A DNA stretch of 64,000 nt, taken from assembly GCF_014653695.1 (NCBI RefSeq), contig NZ_BNAR01000001.1, positions 558,001-622,000 on the forward strand, in the 5' to 3' direction. Both the position numbers and the translations under genes were made by a program. This stretch comes from Lentzea cavernae. Lineage in GTDB: Bacteria > Actinomycetota > Actinomycetes > Mycobacteriales > Pseudonocardiaceae. This document shows positions 1 through 8,424 of the stretch, one piece after another (the stretch's first letter is position 1; each line of letters opens with the position of its first letter). The notes beneath the pieces were generated by a model. That model did not search any database and was not told the DNA's origin. It worked only from the letters and a program-made list of their open reading frames with translations.

Positions 1-264
1 CGTCAGGCCGTGGTAGCCCGCGTTGTCCGCGGGGTCGTACTCGAACGAGCGGTTCTGCACGAGCTCCGCGTACAGGCCGCCGTCGGCGGCGCGGTTGATG
101 TCCTCGAAGAACACGCCGTACATCGAGTCGTCGATGGACGGGCCCTTCTTCGTGGTGTCGACCTTGAGCGTGTAGTCGGTCTCGGCGGCCGCCCCGGATC
201 CGGGAACGGCGACCAGCAGGGATGCCGCGAGTGCGGCGCTCAGCAGGACGTGCTTGCGGGACAC
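1..264 (-). CDS. alpha-L-arabinofuranosidase, GH51-type, secreted (N-terminal part only)
   Basis: Only the first 88 codons lie in the window; the gene runs off the left edge. The protein should release terminal L-arabinofuranose from arabinan, arabinoxylan or arabinogalactan side chains outside the cell. A signal peptide is clear: basic SRKH, a hydrophobic stretch to about residue 25 and a cleavage site near GAAAE. The mature N terminus carries GVFFEDINRAADGGLYAEL followed by QNRSFEY, the hallmark opening of GH51 arabinofuranosidases. The GTG at 262-264 is preceded by a GGGGAGGAA ribosome binding site. It is divergent from the sugar importer at 429-4963, and each promoter has the same operator, so enzyme and importer are probably co-regulated. 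The catalytic residues lie outside the window. The subfamily could therefore differ, but the family call is firm. Confidence 0.88.
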   Translation of the reverse strand, partial: MSRKHVLLSAALAASLLVAVPGSGAAAETDYTLKVDTTKKGPSIDDSMYGVFFEDINRAADGGLYAELVQNRSFEYDPADNAGYHGLT

Positions 265-287
265 AGGGTTCCTCCCCAAGCTCGGAA

Positions 288-326
288 GTGAGCGTTAACA
301 TAGGGCTGCGTACTCGTTACTAGCAA
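288..326 (-). promoter_or_regulatory. promoter and operator for the GH51 gene
   Basis: Read on the minus strand, TTGCTA (321-326) and TATGTT (297-302) form a sigma-70-like pair with an 18-base spacer. The sequence GTGAGCGTTAAC (288-299) overlaps the start side of the -10 element. A near-identical copy lies on the opposite promoter at 345-357. Overlap with the -10 suggests repression. The cognate regulator is not identifiable in this window. Confidence 0.5.
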
Positions 327-330
327 GGCC

Positions 331-359
331 TTGACGCAGCAGTTGTGAGCGTTCACTCT
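331..359 (+). promoter_or_regulatory. promoter and operator for the sugar importer operon
   Basis: TTGACG (331-336) and a weak CACTCT (354-359) are 17 bases apart. GTGAGCGTTCACT (345-357) covers the -10 region and matches the first nine bases of the operator on the divergent GH51 promoter. The matched pair implies one regulator controls both directions. Confidence 0.5.
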
Positions 360-428
360 TGTCCACCTGACAACCGCGGACAGGCGGTCAGGCTCCGCGA
401 CACCGTCGTCACACCGGAGGAACCCCAA

Positions 429-1397
429 GTGCTGAAGAAGATCACGACAGTTGCCGGCGTGGTCCTGCTGAGCGCGCTCACCGCGTGCGGCTCGGGAGGC
501 GGCGGTGGGGGCACCGCCTCGTCCGGCGGCACCATCACGATGGGCTTCGCCCAGGTGGGCGCCGAGAGCGGCTGGCGCACCGCCAACACCAAGTCGATCC
601 AGGACGAGGCCAAGGCGGCCGGGGTCGACCTGAAGTTCTCCGACGCGCAGCAGAAGCAGGAGAACCAGATCAAGGCGATCCGCTCCTACATCCAGCAGAA
701 GGTGTCGGTGATCGCGTTCAGCCCCGTCGTCGAGACGGGCTGGGACACGGTGCTGCTGGAAGCCAAGCGCGCCAACATCCCGGTGATCCTCACCGACCGC
801 TCGATCGACTCGGACGACACCTCGCTCTACAAGACCTTCCTCGGTTCCGACTTCGTCGAGGAGGGCCGCAAGGCGGGCGACTGGCTGGTGGCCAACGCCT
901 CCGGCCCGACGAACGTGGTGGAGCTGCAGGGCACCACCGGCGCCGCCCCGGCGATCGACCGCAAGAAGGGCTTCGAGGAGAAGATCGCCTCCAAGTCCGA
1001 CATCAAGGTCGTCGCGTCGCAGACCGGTGACTTCACCCGGTCCGGCGGCAAGCAGGTCATGGAGGCGTTCCTCAAGTCCCAGTCGAAGATCGACGTGGTG
1101 TACGCGCACAACGACGACATGGGCCTGGGCGCCATCGAGGCGATCAAGGCGGCGGGCAAGGTGCCCGGCAAGGACATCAAGATCATCACCGTGGACGCGG
1201 TGAAGGACGGCATGACGGCGCTGGCCAACGGTGAGATCAACTTCATCGTCGAGTGCAACCCGTTGCTGGGCAGGCAGTTGATGGAGCTCACGAAGAAGGT
1301 CGTGGCCGGCGAGGAGGTGCCTGCCCGGGTCGTGACCGAGGAGGGCACGTTCACGCAGGAGCAGGCGAAGGCCGCACTCCCCCAGCGCCAGTACTGA
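429..1397 (+). CDS. ytfQ: sugar ABC transporter substrate-binding lipoprotein, YtfQ-like
   Basis: This 322-residue lipoprotein captures a monosaccharide outside the membrane and hands it to the permeases encoded downstream. The lipobox LTAC puts the lipidated cysteine at residue 20. The mature protein follows E. coli YtfQ, the galactofuranose-binding protein, almost block by block: MGFAQVGAESGWR, QQKQENQIKAIRSY, LTDRSID, VELQGTTGAAPAIDRKKGF, SGDFTRSGGKQVMEAF and VYAHNDDMGLGAIEAIK. The GTG at 429 was chosen because it follows a CCGGAGG ribosome binding site and begins a normal lipoprotein signal; an in-frame upstream extension to 345 would cross the operator. The gene order SBP-ATPase-permease-permease is that of ytfQRT-yjfF. 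The GH51 arabinofuranosidase next door suggests the furanose form of arabinose is also a possible substrate. Confidence 0.9.
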   Translation: MLKKITTVAGVVLLSALTACGSGGGGGGTASSGGTITMGFAQVGAESGWRTANTKSIQDEAKAAGVDLKFSDAQQKQENQIKAIRSYIQQKVSVIAFSPVVETGWDTVLLEAKRANIPVILTDRSIDSDDTSLYKTFLGSDFVEEGRKAGDWLVANASGPTNVVELQGTTGAAPAIDRKKGFEEKIASKSDIKVVASQTGDFTRSGGKQVMEAFLKSQSKIDVVYAHNDDMGLGAIEAIKAAGKVPGKDIKIITVDAVKDGMTALANGEINFIVECNPLLGRQLMELTKKVVAGEEVPARVVTEEGTFTQEQAKAALPQRQY

Positions 1398-1491
1398 CAA
1401 CCGCAGGAAGAACCCTTGAGCCCTGCGGGGCCCGTCATGGACGCGCATCCGGGTGACGGGCCCCGCAGCCCAGCGAAAAAGGCCAGAGCCC

Positions 1492-3024
1492 ATGACCGAA
1501 TCGCCGCCACCCGTCGTCGAGATGCGGGGCATCAGCCTCGCGTTTCCCGGCGTGAAGGCGTTGCAGGACGTCGACTTCCGGCTGTTCCCCGGCGAGGTGC
1601 ACGCCCTCATGGGCGAGAACGGCGCCGGGAAGTCCACCCTCATCAAGACCCTGACCGGCGTGCACCGCCCCGACGGCGGACAGGTCGTGCTGGGCGGCGA
1701 CGAGGTCGCGTTCACCTCGCCCGGCGAGGCCCAGCACGCCGGGATCAGCACGGTGTACCAGGAGGTCAACCTCTGCGCGAACCTCACGGTCGCGGAGAAC
1801 ATCCTGCTGGGCCGCGAACCGAGGAGGTTCGGCGGCATCGACTTCCCGGCGATGCGCAAGCGCGCCAAGGAGGTGCTCGCCCGCATAGGCGTGCACATCG
1901 ACCCGGCGTCGAGCCTCGGTGAACACCCGATCGCCGTGCAGCAACTCGTCGCCATCGCCCGCGCGATCGCGATCGACTGCCGCGTCCTGGTGCTGGACGA
2001 ACCGACGTCCAGCCTGGACGCCGGTGAGGTCGCCGAGCTGTTCCGGATCATGCGCGTGCTGCGCGACGAGGGCGTGGCGATCCTGTTCGTGTCGCACTTC
2101 CTCGACCAGGTCTACGAGATCTCCGACCGGATGACGGTGCTGCGCAACGGTGCTCTCGTCGGCGAGCACCTCACCGCGGACGTGGACCGGCGCACGCTCA
2201 TCGCCCAGATGATCGGCCGCGACCTCGGCGCGCTGGAGGCGATCGAGGACGCCGCGGAGAAACGCCACCCCGACGGACCGGTGCTGGTGCACGCGTCGGG
2301 ACTCGGCCGGCGCGGGGCCATCGACCCGTTCGACCTGGAGATCCGCGCGGGCGAGGTCGTCGGCCTCGCCGGTCTGCTCGGCTCCGGCCGCACCGAACTC
2401 GCCCGGCTGCTCTTCGGCGCCGACCGCGCCGACTCCGGCAGGCTGCTCGTCGACGGCGCTCCGCTGCGCCTGCGCGGCCCCCGTTCGGCGATCGCGGCGG
2501 GCATCGCGTTCAGCTCCGAGGACCGCAAGGGCGAGGGCCTCGTCGCGGACCTCTCGATCCGCGACAACCTGGTGCTCGCGATGCAGGCGGCACGGGGCTG
2601 GACCCGCCCGCTGCCGCGCAGGACCAAGGACCAGCTGGTCGAGAAGTACCTGAAGGCGCTGGACATCAGGCCGGCCAACCCGGACGCCCTGGTGCGCACC
2701 CTGTCCGGCGGCAACCAGCAGAAGGTCCTCCTGGCGCGCTGGCTCGTCACCGAACCGAGGCTGCTGATCCTGGACGAGCCGACGCGCGGCATCGACATCG
2801 GCGCCAAGGCCCAGATCCAGCAACTCGTCACGACGCTGGCCGCGGAGGGCACCGCGGTCCTGTTCATCTCGGCGGAACTGGAGGAGGTCGTGCGCATCTC
2901 GGACCGCATCGTCGTGCTGCGCGACCGCCGCAAGATCGCCGAACTGGACGGCTCGACCACCGGCGTGGACGAGGTCGTCGAACTGATCGCGGGCGGGGCC
3001 GCGCCGGAGAAGGTGGTGTCGTGA
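1492..3024 (+). CDS. ytfR: sugar ABC transporter ATP-binding protein, YtfR-like (two ABC domains)
   Basis: This 510-residue protein is the energising subunit of the importer. It has two fused ABC domains, as in all CUT2 sugar importers. The first has Walker [10 protein letters not shown] at residues 41-49 and a Walker B ending in LVLDEPTSSLDAGE. The second has a canonical signature [13 protein letters not shown] and Walker [15 protein letters not shown], but its Walker A position reads LLGSGRTE and lacks the lysine, which is normal for this family. The ATG at 1492 lies 94 bases after the binding-protein stop. An earlier in-frame ATG at 1453 would add 13 residues without a matching family N terminus. 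The stop overlaps the next start (GTGA), so translation is probably coupled. Confidence 0.9.
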   Translation: MTESPPPVVEMRGISLAFPGVKALQDVDFRLFPGEVHALMGENGAGKSTLIKTLTGVHRPDGGQVVLGGDEVAFTSPGEAQHAGISTVYQEVNLCANLTVAENILLGREPRRFGGIDFPAMRKRAKEVLARIGVHIDPASSLGEHPIAVQQLVAIARAIAIDCRVLVLDEPTSSLDAGEVAELFRIMRVLRDEGVAILFVSHFLDQVYEISDRMTVLRNGALVGEHLTADVDRRTLIAQMIGRDLGALEAIEDAAEKRHPDGPVLVHASGLGRRGAIDPFDLEIRAGEVVGLAGLLGSGRTELARLLFGADRADSGRLLVDGAPLRLRGPRSAIAAGIAFSSEDRKGEGLVADLSIRDNLVLAMQAARGWTRPLPRRTKDQLVEKYLKALDIRPANPDALVRTLSGGNQQKVLLARWLVTEPRLLILDEPTRGIDIGAKAQIQQLVTTLAAEGTAVLFISAELEEVVRISDRIVVLRDRRKIAELDGSTTGVDEVVELIAGGAAPEKVVS

Positions 3025-4004
3025 AGAACCGGCTGCTGTGGCCACTGCTCGCGCTGGTCGCGCTCTTGCTGCTCAACCTCGTCGTGACGCCGTCCTTCTT
3101 CTCGCTGCGCATGCAGGACGGCCACCTCTACGGCAGCCTCGTCGACGTGCTGAAGAACGGCGCGCCGACGTTGCTGATCGCCCTCGGCATGACCCTGGTG
3201 ATCGCCACCCGCGGCATCGACCTCTCCGTCGGCGCGGTGGCGGCGATCGCGGGCGCCGTGACGTGTGTCCACATCGGAACGTCGGGCGACGCCGGTACGG
3301 CAATTGCGGGAATGGCGATCGCGCTGGTGCTGTGCGCGGTCCTGGGACTGTGGAACGGGTTCCTGGTCGCGGGGCTCGGCATCCAGCCGATCATCGCGAC
3401 CCTCGTGCTGATGACAGCTGGCCGCGGCGTGGCGATGCTCGTGACCGAAGGTCAGATCGTCACGGTCAACAACACCGCCTACAAGCAGGTCGGCGCGGGG
3501 TTCGTGGTGCTCCCGACCTCGATCCTGATCAGCCTGCTCGTGCTCGCGCTGGTGGCGTTCGTGACCAGGAAGACCGCGCTGGGCATGCTGATCGAGGCCG
3601 TCGGCGTGAACCCCGAGGCGTCGCGTCTCGCCGGTGTGCGGGCCAGGACGATCATCTGGACCGTCTACGTGTTCGCCGCCGTGTGCGCGGGCATCGCCGG
3701 GCTGATGATCAGTTCCAACGTCAGCGCGGCCGACGCGAACAACGCCGGGCTGTGGATCGAGATGGACGCGATCCTCGCCGTCGTCATCGGCGGCACCTCG
3801 CTCGCCGGCGGGCGCTACTCGCTCACCGGCACGCTGCTCGGAGCGTTGATCATCCAGACCCTCACCACCACCGTCTACACGATCGGCGTCGCCCCCGAGG
3901 TGACGCTGGTGTTCAAGGCGGTCGTCGTCATCGCCGTGTGCCTGGTCCAGGCGCCGAAGGCCCGTGCCGCACTGAGCTTCCGGAAGGTGGCCGTCTCGTC
4001 ATGA
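3021..4004 (+). CDS. ytfT: sugar ABC transporter permease, YtfT-like
   Basis: This 327-residue membrane protein is one of two permeases of the CUT2 importer. It is almost entirely hydrophobic segments. It carries the family block GMTLVIATRGIDLSVGAVAAIAG near residues 53-75 and the cytoplasmic EAVGVNPEASRLAGV loop that docks on the ATPase. The GTG start overlaps the stop of the ATPase gene by four bases, and its own stop overlaps the next start by four (ATGA). The tight coupling and paired permeases match ytfT-yjfF. The N terminus KNRLLWPLLALVALLLLN is a typical first membrane segment. Confidence 0.88.
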   Translation: MKNRLLWPLLALVALLLLNLVVTPSFFSLRMQDGHLYGSLVDVLKNGAPTLLIALGMTLVIATRGIDLSVGAVAAIAGAVTCVHIGTSGDAGTAIAGMAIALVLCAVLGLWNGFLVAGLGIQPIIATLVLMTAGRGVAMLVTEGQIVTVNNTAYKQVGAGFVVLPTSILISLLVLALVAFVTRKTALGMLIEAVGVNPEASRLAGVRARTIIWTVYVFAAVCAGIAGLMISSNVSAADANNAGLWIEMDAILAVVIGGTSLAGGRYSLTGTLLGALIIQTLTTTVYTIGVAPEVTLVFKAVVVIAVCLVQAPKARAALSFRKVAVSS

Positions 4005-4963
4005 CCACTCTCGCCCCTCGGGTGCCGTCGCGGTTCCTGCCGGTGCTCGCGACCGTCGCGTTGTTCGTCATCGCGTTCGGCGTCGGCTCGGCGCGCTACG
4101 ACGGGTTCGCGTCCGGTCAGGTGATCGCGAACCTGTTCATCGACAACGCCTTCCTGATCGTGCTCGCCGCCGGCATGACGTTCGTGATCCTCAGCGGCGG
4201 CATCGACCTGTCCGTCGGCTCGGTCGTCGCGTTGTCGACGATGGTCACGGCGTCCGGTCTGCAGGCGGGCTGGCCGGTGTCGCTCGTGATCGTGGCCGTG
4301 CTGCTGATCGGCTCGACGCTGGGCCTGCTGATGGGTCTGGTGATCCACAAGTTCGACATCCAGCCGTTCATCGTCACGCTCGCCGGCATGTTCCTCGCCC
4401 GCGGCCTGTGCTTCGTCATCAGCGTGGAGTCGGTGTCCATCAAGGACAGGACGTTCCGCGACGTCGCCACCGCGGCGATCCGACTGCCCGGCGGCGTGAC
4501 CATCACCTACAACGTCGTGATCGCGTTGCTCGTCGTCGCCGCGGCGATGCACGTGCTGCACCGCACCCGCTTCGGCCGCACGGTCTACGCGGTGGGCGGC
4601 AGCGAGTCGTCCGCGCTGCTGATGGGCCTGCCGACCACCCGCGTCAAGGTCGGCGTCTACGTCATCAGCGGCCTGTGCTCGTCGCTGGCCGGGCTGCTGT
4701 TCAGCCTCTACATGCTCTCCGGCTACGGCCTGCACGCCGTCGGCATGGAGCTCGACGCCATCGCGGCCGTCGTGATCGGCGGGACGCTGCTGGCGGGCGG
4801 GGTCGGGTACGTGCTCGGCGGGCTGGTCGGAGTGCTGGTGCTCGGCACGATCCAGACGCTGATCTCGTTCCAGGGCACGCTCAGCTCGTGGTGGACGAAG
4901 ATCGTGATCGGCGTGCTGCTGCTGGTGTTCATCGCGGTGCAGAGGACCATGGTTCGCCGGTGA
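4001..4963 (+). CDS. yjfF: sugar ABC transporter permease, YjfF-like
   Basis: This 320-residue protein is the second permease of the importer. Hydrophobic segments run throughout, with the block GMTFVILSGGIDLSVGSVVAL and the docking loop YAVGGSESSALLMGL. The phrase FDIQPFIVTLAGMFLARGL is strongly reminiscent of E. coli YjfF. The ATG at 4001 overlaps the preceding stop. Reading further upstream in this frame only gives Arg/Pro-rich out-of-frame translation of the previous gene. This is the last gene of the operon; the 68 bases to the next gene hold a short repeat but no strong terminator. Confidence 0.87.
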   Translation: MTTLAPRVPSRFLPVLATVALFVIAFGVGSARYDGFASGQVIANLFIDNAFLIVLAAGMTFVILSGGIDLSVGSVVALSTMVTASGLQAGWPVSLVIVAVLLIGSTLGLLMGLVIHKFDIQPFIVTLAGMFLARGLCFVISVESVSIKDRTFRDVATAAIRLPGGVTITYNVVIALLVVAAAMHVLHRTRFGRTVYAVGGSESSALLMGLPTTRVKVGVYVISGLCSSLAGLLFSLYMLSGYGLHAVGMELDAIAAVVIGGTLLAGGVGYVLGGLVGVLVLGTIQTLISFQGTLSSWWTKIVIGVLLLVFIAVQRTMVRR

Positions 4964-4973
4964 GACGGAGCCG

Positions 4974-5011
4974 CCTGCTGCCAGGTACCTGCTGCCCAGG
5001 TGCCAGGTGCC
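4974..5011. repeat. short imperfect tandem repeat
   Basis: Two tandem units, CCTGCTGCCAGGTA (4974-4987) and CCTGCTGCCCAGGTG (4988-5002), are followed by a partial third unit CCAGGTGCC. They lie between the converging importer operon and the response regulator gene. The repeat could fold weakly and may serve as a transcription end for either side, but this is not clear. Confidence 0.4.
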
Positions 5012-5030
5012 GAATTCTTCGCCTGCCTCG

Positions 5031-5681
5031 TCAGGAAGTGCTCAGAACGGCGTGCTCGTAGGCGTAGATCACCAGGTGCACGCGAGTGCGCAGGCCGAGT
5101 TTGGCGAGCACGCGCGCCACGTGGGTCTTGACCGTGCCTTCGCCTATGGTCAGGGCATGGGCGATCTCGGCATTGCTCAGCCCGCGCGCCACGTGCCTGA
5201 GCACCTCCAGCTCGCGTGGGGTGAGCAGGTTCAGTCCGGTCGGTGCGGGCCGGGGCGCGATCTGAGCGAAGCGGCGGATGGCGCGGCGGGTGACCTGCGG
5301 ATCGATCAGCCCCTGACCCCTCGACGCCGCACGGACCGCCTCGACGAGCAGCGCCGGTTCGCTGTCCTTGAGCACGAAGCCCGCCGCACCCGCCTGGAGC
5401 GCCCCGAACAGGTACTCGTCGACGTCGAACGTGGTCAGCGCGACCACGGCGGGCGCGGGGTTGACCGACTCGGTGATCCGGCGGATGGCCGCCACCCCGT
5501 CCATCCGCGGCATCCGCATGTCGAGCACCACCACGTCCACGCACGACAACCGGGCCTTCTCCACGGCTTCGGCACCGTCCACGGCCTCGTCGACCACCTC
5601 GATGTCCGGTTCGGCGTCGAGGACCAGGCGCAGTGCCCACCGCGCGGGTTCTTGGTCGTCGGCGACCAGCGTGCGGATCAT
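5031..5681 (-). CDS. two-component response regulator, NarL/LuxR family
   Basis: This 216-residue cytoplasmic protein has a receiver domain (residues 1-120) and a LuxR-type helix-turn-helix (about 150-216). The receiver has acidic DD at 8-9, the phospho-acceptor D54 in VVLDMRMPRMDG and the conserved lysine in FVLKDSEP. The C-terminal domain reads LTPRELEVLRHVARGLSNAEIA, then EGTVKTHVARVLAKLGLRTR, the standard DNA-recognition block. It overlaps the upstream kinase gene by four bases, so the two form a single two-component unit. The targets are unknown. The adjoining secreted peptidase is on the same strand just upstream and could be in the same transcript. Confidence 0.93.
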   Translation of the reverse strand: MIRTLVADDQEPARWALRLVLDAEPDIEVVDEAVDGAEAVEKARLSCVDVVVLDMRMPRMDGVAAIRRITESVNPAPAVVALTTFDVDEYLFGALQAGAAGFVLKDSEPALLVEAVRAASRGQGLIDPQVTRRAIRRFAQIAPRPAPTGLNLLTPRELEVLRHVARGLSNAEIAHALTIGEGTVKTHVARVLAKLGLRTRVHLVIYAYEHAVLSTS

Positions 5682-6838
5682 CGCTCCTCCCCCAGCGGAA
5701 GCCGGGCTTCCACGAGCCAGCCGCTGGGCCGGTTCGGCTCGATCCGCAAGGTTCCTCCGAGCAACCGGGTCCGTTCCCCGATGCCGCGCAGCCCGGTGCC
5801 GTCGGCCGTCGGGCCGGGTGTGGTGGAACCGTTGTCCGCCACGGTGATCACGACAGCGTCAGGCAGGTGGCGGAGGCGCAGGTCCACCCTGGTCGCATCG
5901 GAGTGGCGCAGCGCGTTGGTGAGCGCCTCCTGGGCCAACCGGTAACCGGCGTGATCGACCAGTGGCGGCAGGCCGCCCGGCGCCGGGCCGTCCCTGGTGA
6001 GGGTCACGATGAGGTTCGGACCGGTCACGTGGTTCACCAGGGCGTCCAGATCGGTCAGCGTGGTGCCGTGCGTGGGCAGTGCGGCCAGAACGTCGCGGAT
6101 CTCGGTGAGCGCGGTGGCCGAAACCTCGGCGATCGTGACCAGCGCCCGGTCGGCGACCGGCGGCAGGGAGCGGGCGACGTGCCGGACGGCGTTGGCCTGC
6201 ATCCGAATCACCGTGAGGTGGTGGCCGACCGCGTCGTGCACCTCGCGGGCGATGCGGGCGTGCTCCTCGGCGATCACGCTGCGGGTCTCTTCGCGGTAGA
6301 GGCGTTCAGCGTGGTCGGCGCGGTCGCGGTGCATGCGCAGGGCGTAGCCGACGGCAGTCGGCGCGAGGCCGAGCAGGAGCAGGTCCGTGCAGGTCGCGGC
6401 CGTCGGTGAGTGAACTCCGGCCACCGACAGGACGACGAACCAGCCCACGGCCAGAGCGAACACCGCCGGCCGGGGACGGTAGTACGCGGCGGAACCGAAG
6501 GCGGCCATGGCGACCAGGCGCCCGGACCAGTCCGGCACGGCGATGACGATCACCATCAGAGCGGACGCGAACGCCGTGATCAGGGGACAACGACGTCGAA
6601 GCAGCAAGGGAACCGCTACCGCGATCGATGCGGCGATCATGACGACCGGACTCGCGGAGCGGTGTTCGACAAACCCGAGCACTGACACGACGACCGCGGC
6701 CGCACCGGCGAGCAACGCGTCGCCTCCGATGGTGCTGCGAAGCCGCTCCGGGCACTCCCGCGTGCCCCGTGGAAACGACCACCACGAGCGCGGTCCCACC
6801 GGGTGGCCGGTGGGACCGGACCCCCGGTGGTCATCCAT
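5678..6838 (-). CDS. sensor histidine kinase, NarL-type (HisKA_3)
   Basis: This roughly 386-residue membrane kinase phosphorylates the response regulator encoded after it. About four to six hydrophobic segments occupy residues 40-168 with almost no extracytoplasmic loop, so it may sense a membrane or cytoplasmic signal. The phospho-acceptor is H201 in AREVHDAVGHHLTVIRMQANAVRH, a HisKA_3 dimerisation helix. The ATP lid follows as AQEALTNALRHS, VADNGS and GTGLRGIGERTRLLGG. The start is ambiguous: an ATG at 6838 gives the coordinates used here, and an ATG at 6877 would add 13 residues and overlap the peptidase gene. The 6838 start leaves a 22-base gap and is preferred. Confidence 0.88.
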   Translation of the reverse strand: MDDHRGSGPTGHPVGPRSWWSFPRGTRECPERLRSTIGGDALLAGAAAVVVSVLGFVEHRSASPVVMIAASIAVAVPLLLRRRCPLITAFASALMVIVIAVPDWSGRLVAMAAFGSAAYYRPRPAVFALAVGWFVVLSVAGVHSPTAATCTDLLLLGLAPTAVGYALRMHRDRADHAERLYREETRSVIAEEHARIAREVHDAVGHHLTVIRMQANAVRHVARSLPPVADRALVTIAEVSATALTEIRDVLAALPTHGTTLTDLDALVNHVTGPNLIVTLTRDGPAPGGLPPLVDHAGYRLAQEALTNALRHSDATRVDLRLRHLPDAVVITVADNGSTTPGPTADGTGLRGIGERTRLLGGTLRIEPNRPSGWLVEARLPLGEER

Positions 6839-6860
6839 TCCCCAGTTGTACACGGCCAGG

Positions 6861-8207
6861 TCAGGTCGGTGTGCCACACCGCGCGTCCAGCGCGGGCAGC
6901 GCCCCGGCCAGGAAGTAGCGGTGGACGTGATCGCGGACGCAGGCGTTGCCGTTGAGGTAGAGACCGTGGTTGCCCTCCACGGGCAGGTACGCGCCTCCCA
7001 GCTGAGCGGCGACCCGGCGGCCGTGCTCGGCGGGGGTCAACGGATCGTGCTCGCCGTTCGCCACCAGCACCTTCGGCATCACCGGCAACGCGGCCGGCGG
7101 GTTGAGCCCTTCTCCTGGAACACCCGAGCAGTGCCCTGAAACCCGCCAAGGAGCCGCCGCCCACCCCAGCCGGGGCGCGATCGCCCGCAACCGGTCCTCC
7201 ACCCGCTTCAGGGTCGAGAAGTCATCTGGGAAGGGGAAGTCGGCGCAGAACGCCGTCCGCGCGAGACTGACGTCGGACGCGCCGGGACGCGGCGTGATCA
7301 CCGTCGTGTCGCCCGCCTCCAGCTGCGCGAGTCCGGCGGCCAACGCGGGCCGGCCCCTGTCGTTGCCGATCCGCGCCGCAGCCCATTTGAGGACTGCGGA
7401 CACCTCCACGCCGGGCATCGACAACACGCGGTCCCACACGGCGATCACGTCCCTGCCGTGCAGTGCGCAGCCGGCATCGGCCGCGCACCACCGCGCCATC
7501 CGGTGGAGGTTGTTCTCCGCCGCGACGGCACCGGCCCGAGCCCACTCGGCCGGGTCGCGCCTGGTGTGGTCCAGCACGCTGTCCAGGTACATCCGCTCGA
7601 CGCGGTGGCCGAACAGCTCCGCGTACAACTGCCCGTACACCGTGCCGTAGGAGTTGCCGAAGTAGTTGAGCCGGCGCTCACCCAGCGCACGCCGAATGGC
7701 GTCCATGTCGTGCGCGACATGGCGAGCGTTGAGACGCCCCCGGTACGCGCCCATCGCCTCCGTGCAGTCCGCCGCGAACCGGCCGTTGGCGGCGGCGTAC
7801 TCGCGATGGGCGGACTCGGTCACCGGCGAGGACAGCGGCACGGGGTTGGGACTCGGACAGGCGACGCCCATGCCACGCGGGTCGAACACGACGACGTCGA
7901 ACCGCGCCGCGAGATCCGCGAACTGGTCGCGGTAGCCCGGAAACGCGAAGTTGGGGATGGCCGACCCCGGGCCTCCGGGGTTGAGCAGGAGAACACCGGC
8001 CTTCTGCTCCCGGGCCGGGATCTTCAGCAGCGGCACGGCGATCCGGGTGCCGCCGACCGGACGGGTCCAGTCGGCGGGAACCACGACTTCGCTGCAGTGC
8101 AGCCCGTCGTGGCACTCCCGCCACGTCAGGCCCTCGGCGGCGGTGACGGGCGTTGCGCCCCCCGCGAGCACAACGACCGCGGCCAACAGCGTCATCAGCG
8201 CTTTCAT
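6861..8207 (-). CDS. secreted alpha/beta-hydrolase, tripeptidyl aminopeptidase (TAP) type
   Basis: This 448-residue exported serine hydrolase probably cleaves short peptides from the N terminus. A Sec signal peptide covers residues 1-24 (AAVVVLAGGATPVTAAEG). The oxyanion-side motif LLNPGGPGSA is at 74-83 and the nucleophile S186 lies in FGNSYGT. The C-terminal TAP-like part supplies D388 (NGEHDPLTP) and H414 (VEGNHGLY). Asn before the nucleophile (GNSYG) is common in this group. Its Cys residues suit an exported, disulfide-containing protein. It precedes the two-component genes on the same strand with a short gap, so the three may be co-transcribed. The true substrate could be a peptide or an ester. 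Confidence 0.85.
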   Translation of the reverse strand: MKALMTLLAAVVVLAGGATPVTAAEGLTWRECHDGLHCSEVVVPADWTRPVGGTRIAVPLLKIPAREQKAGVLLLNPGGPGSAIPNFAFPGYRDQFADLAARFDVVVFDPRGMGVACPSPNPVPLSSPVTESAHREYAAANGRFAADCTEAMGAYRGRLNARHVAHDMDAIRRALGERRLNYFGNSYGTVYGQLYAELFGHRVERMYLDSVLDHTRRDPAEWARAGAVAAENNLHRMARWCAADAGCALHGRDVIAVWDRVLSMPGVEVSAVLKWAAARIGNDRGRPALAAGLAQLEAGDTTVITPRPGASDVSLARTAFCADFPFPDDFSTLKRVEDRLRAIAPRLGWAAAPWRVSGHCSGVPGEGLNPPAALPVMPKVLVANGEHDPLTPAEHGRRVAAQLGGAYLPVEGNHGLYLNGNACVRDHVHRYFLAGALPALDARCGTPT

Positions 8208-8424
8208 GCCCCGATTCGATCATCCGGATCACACCGGCGCGTCTGCCGTTCGACAGACATTCCGCTCACCGCGATGTCCCGATCGGCACGAGCCGTCGCC
8301 GGCGGCCTGATCTCCAACAAAACCACCCGGTCGGCTCGGCGGCCGGCGGCAAGCTGATTCGCACTGCCGGCCGGTTGTCCTGTGGGACGCTGACGATCTC
8401 GTAGGCATCGGGAGGATTGGGCCC

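Noticed and set aside
240..2051. long minus-strand open frames opposite the importer genes
   Set aside because: They mirror the codon pattern of the plus-strand genes, are Arg/His/Pro-rich and have no family motifs. The same holds for other long antisense frames in the window.
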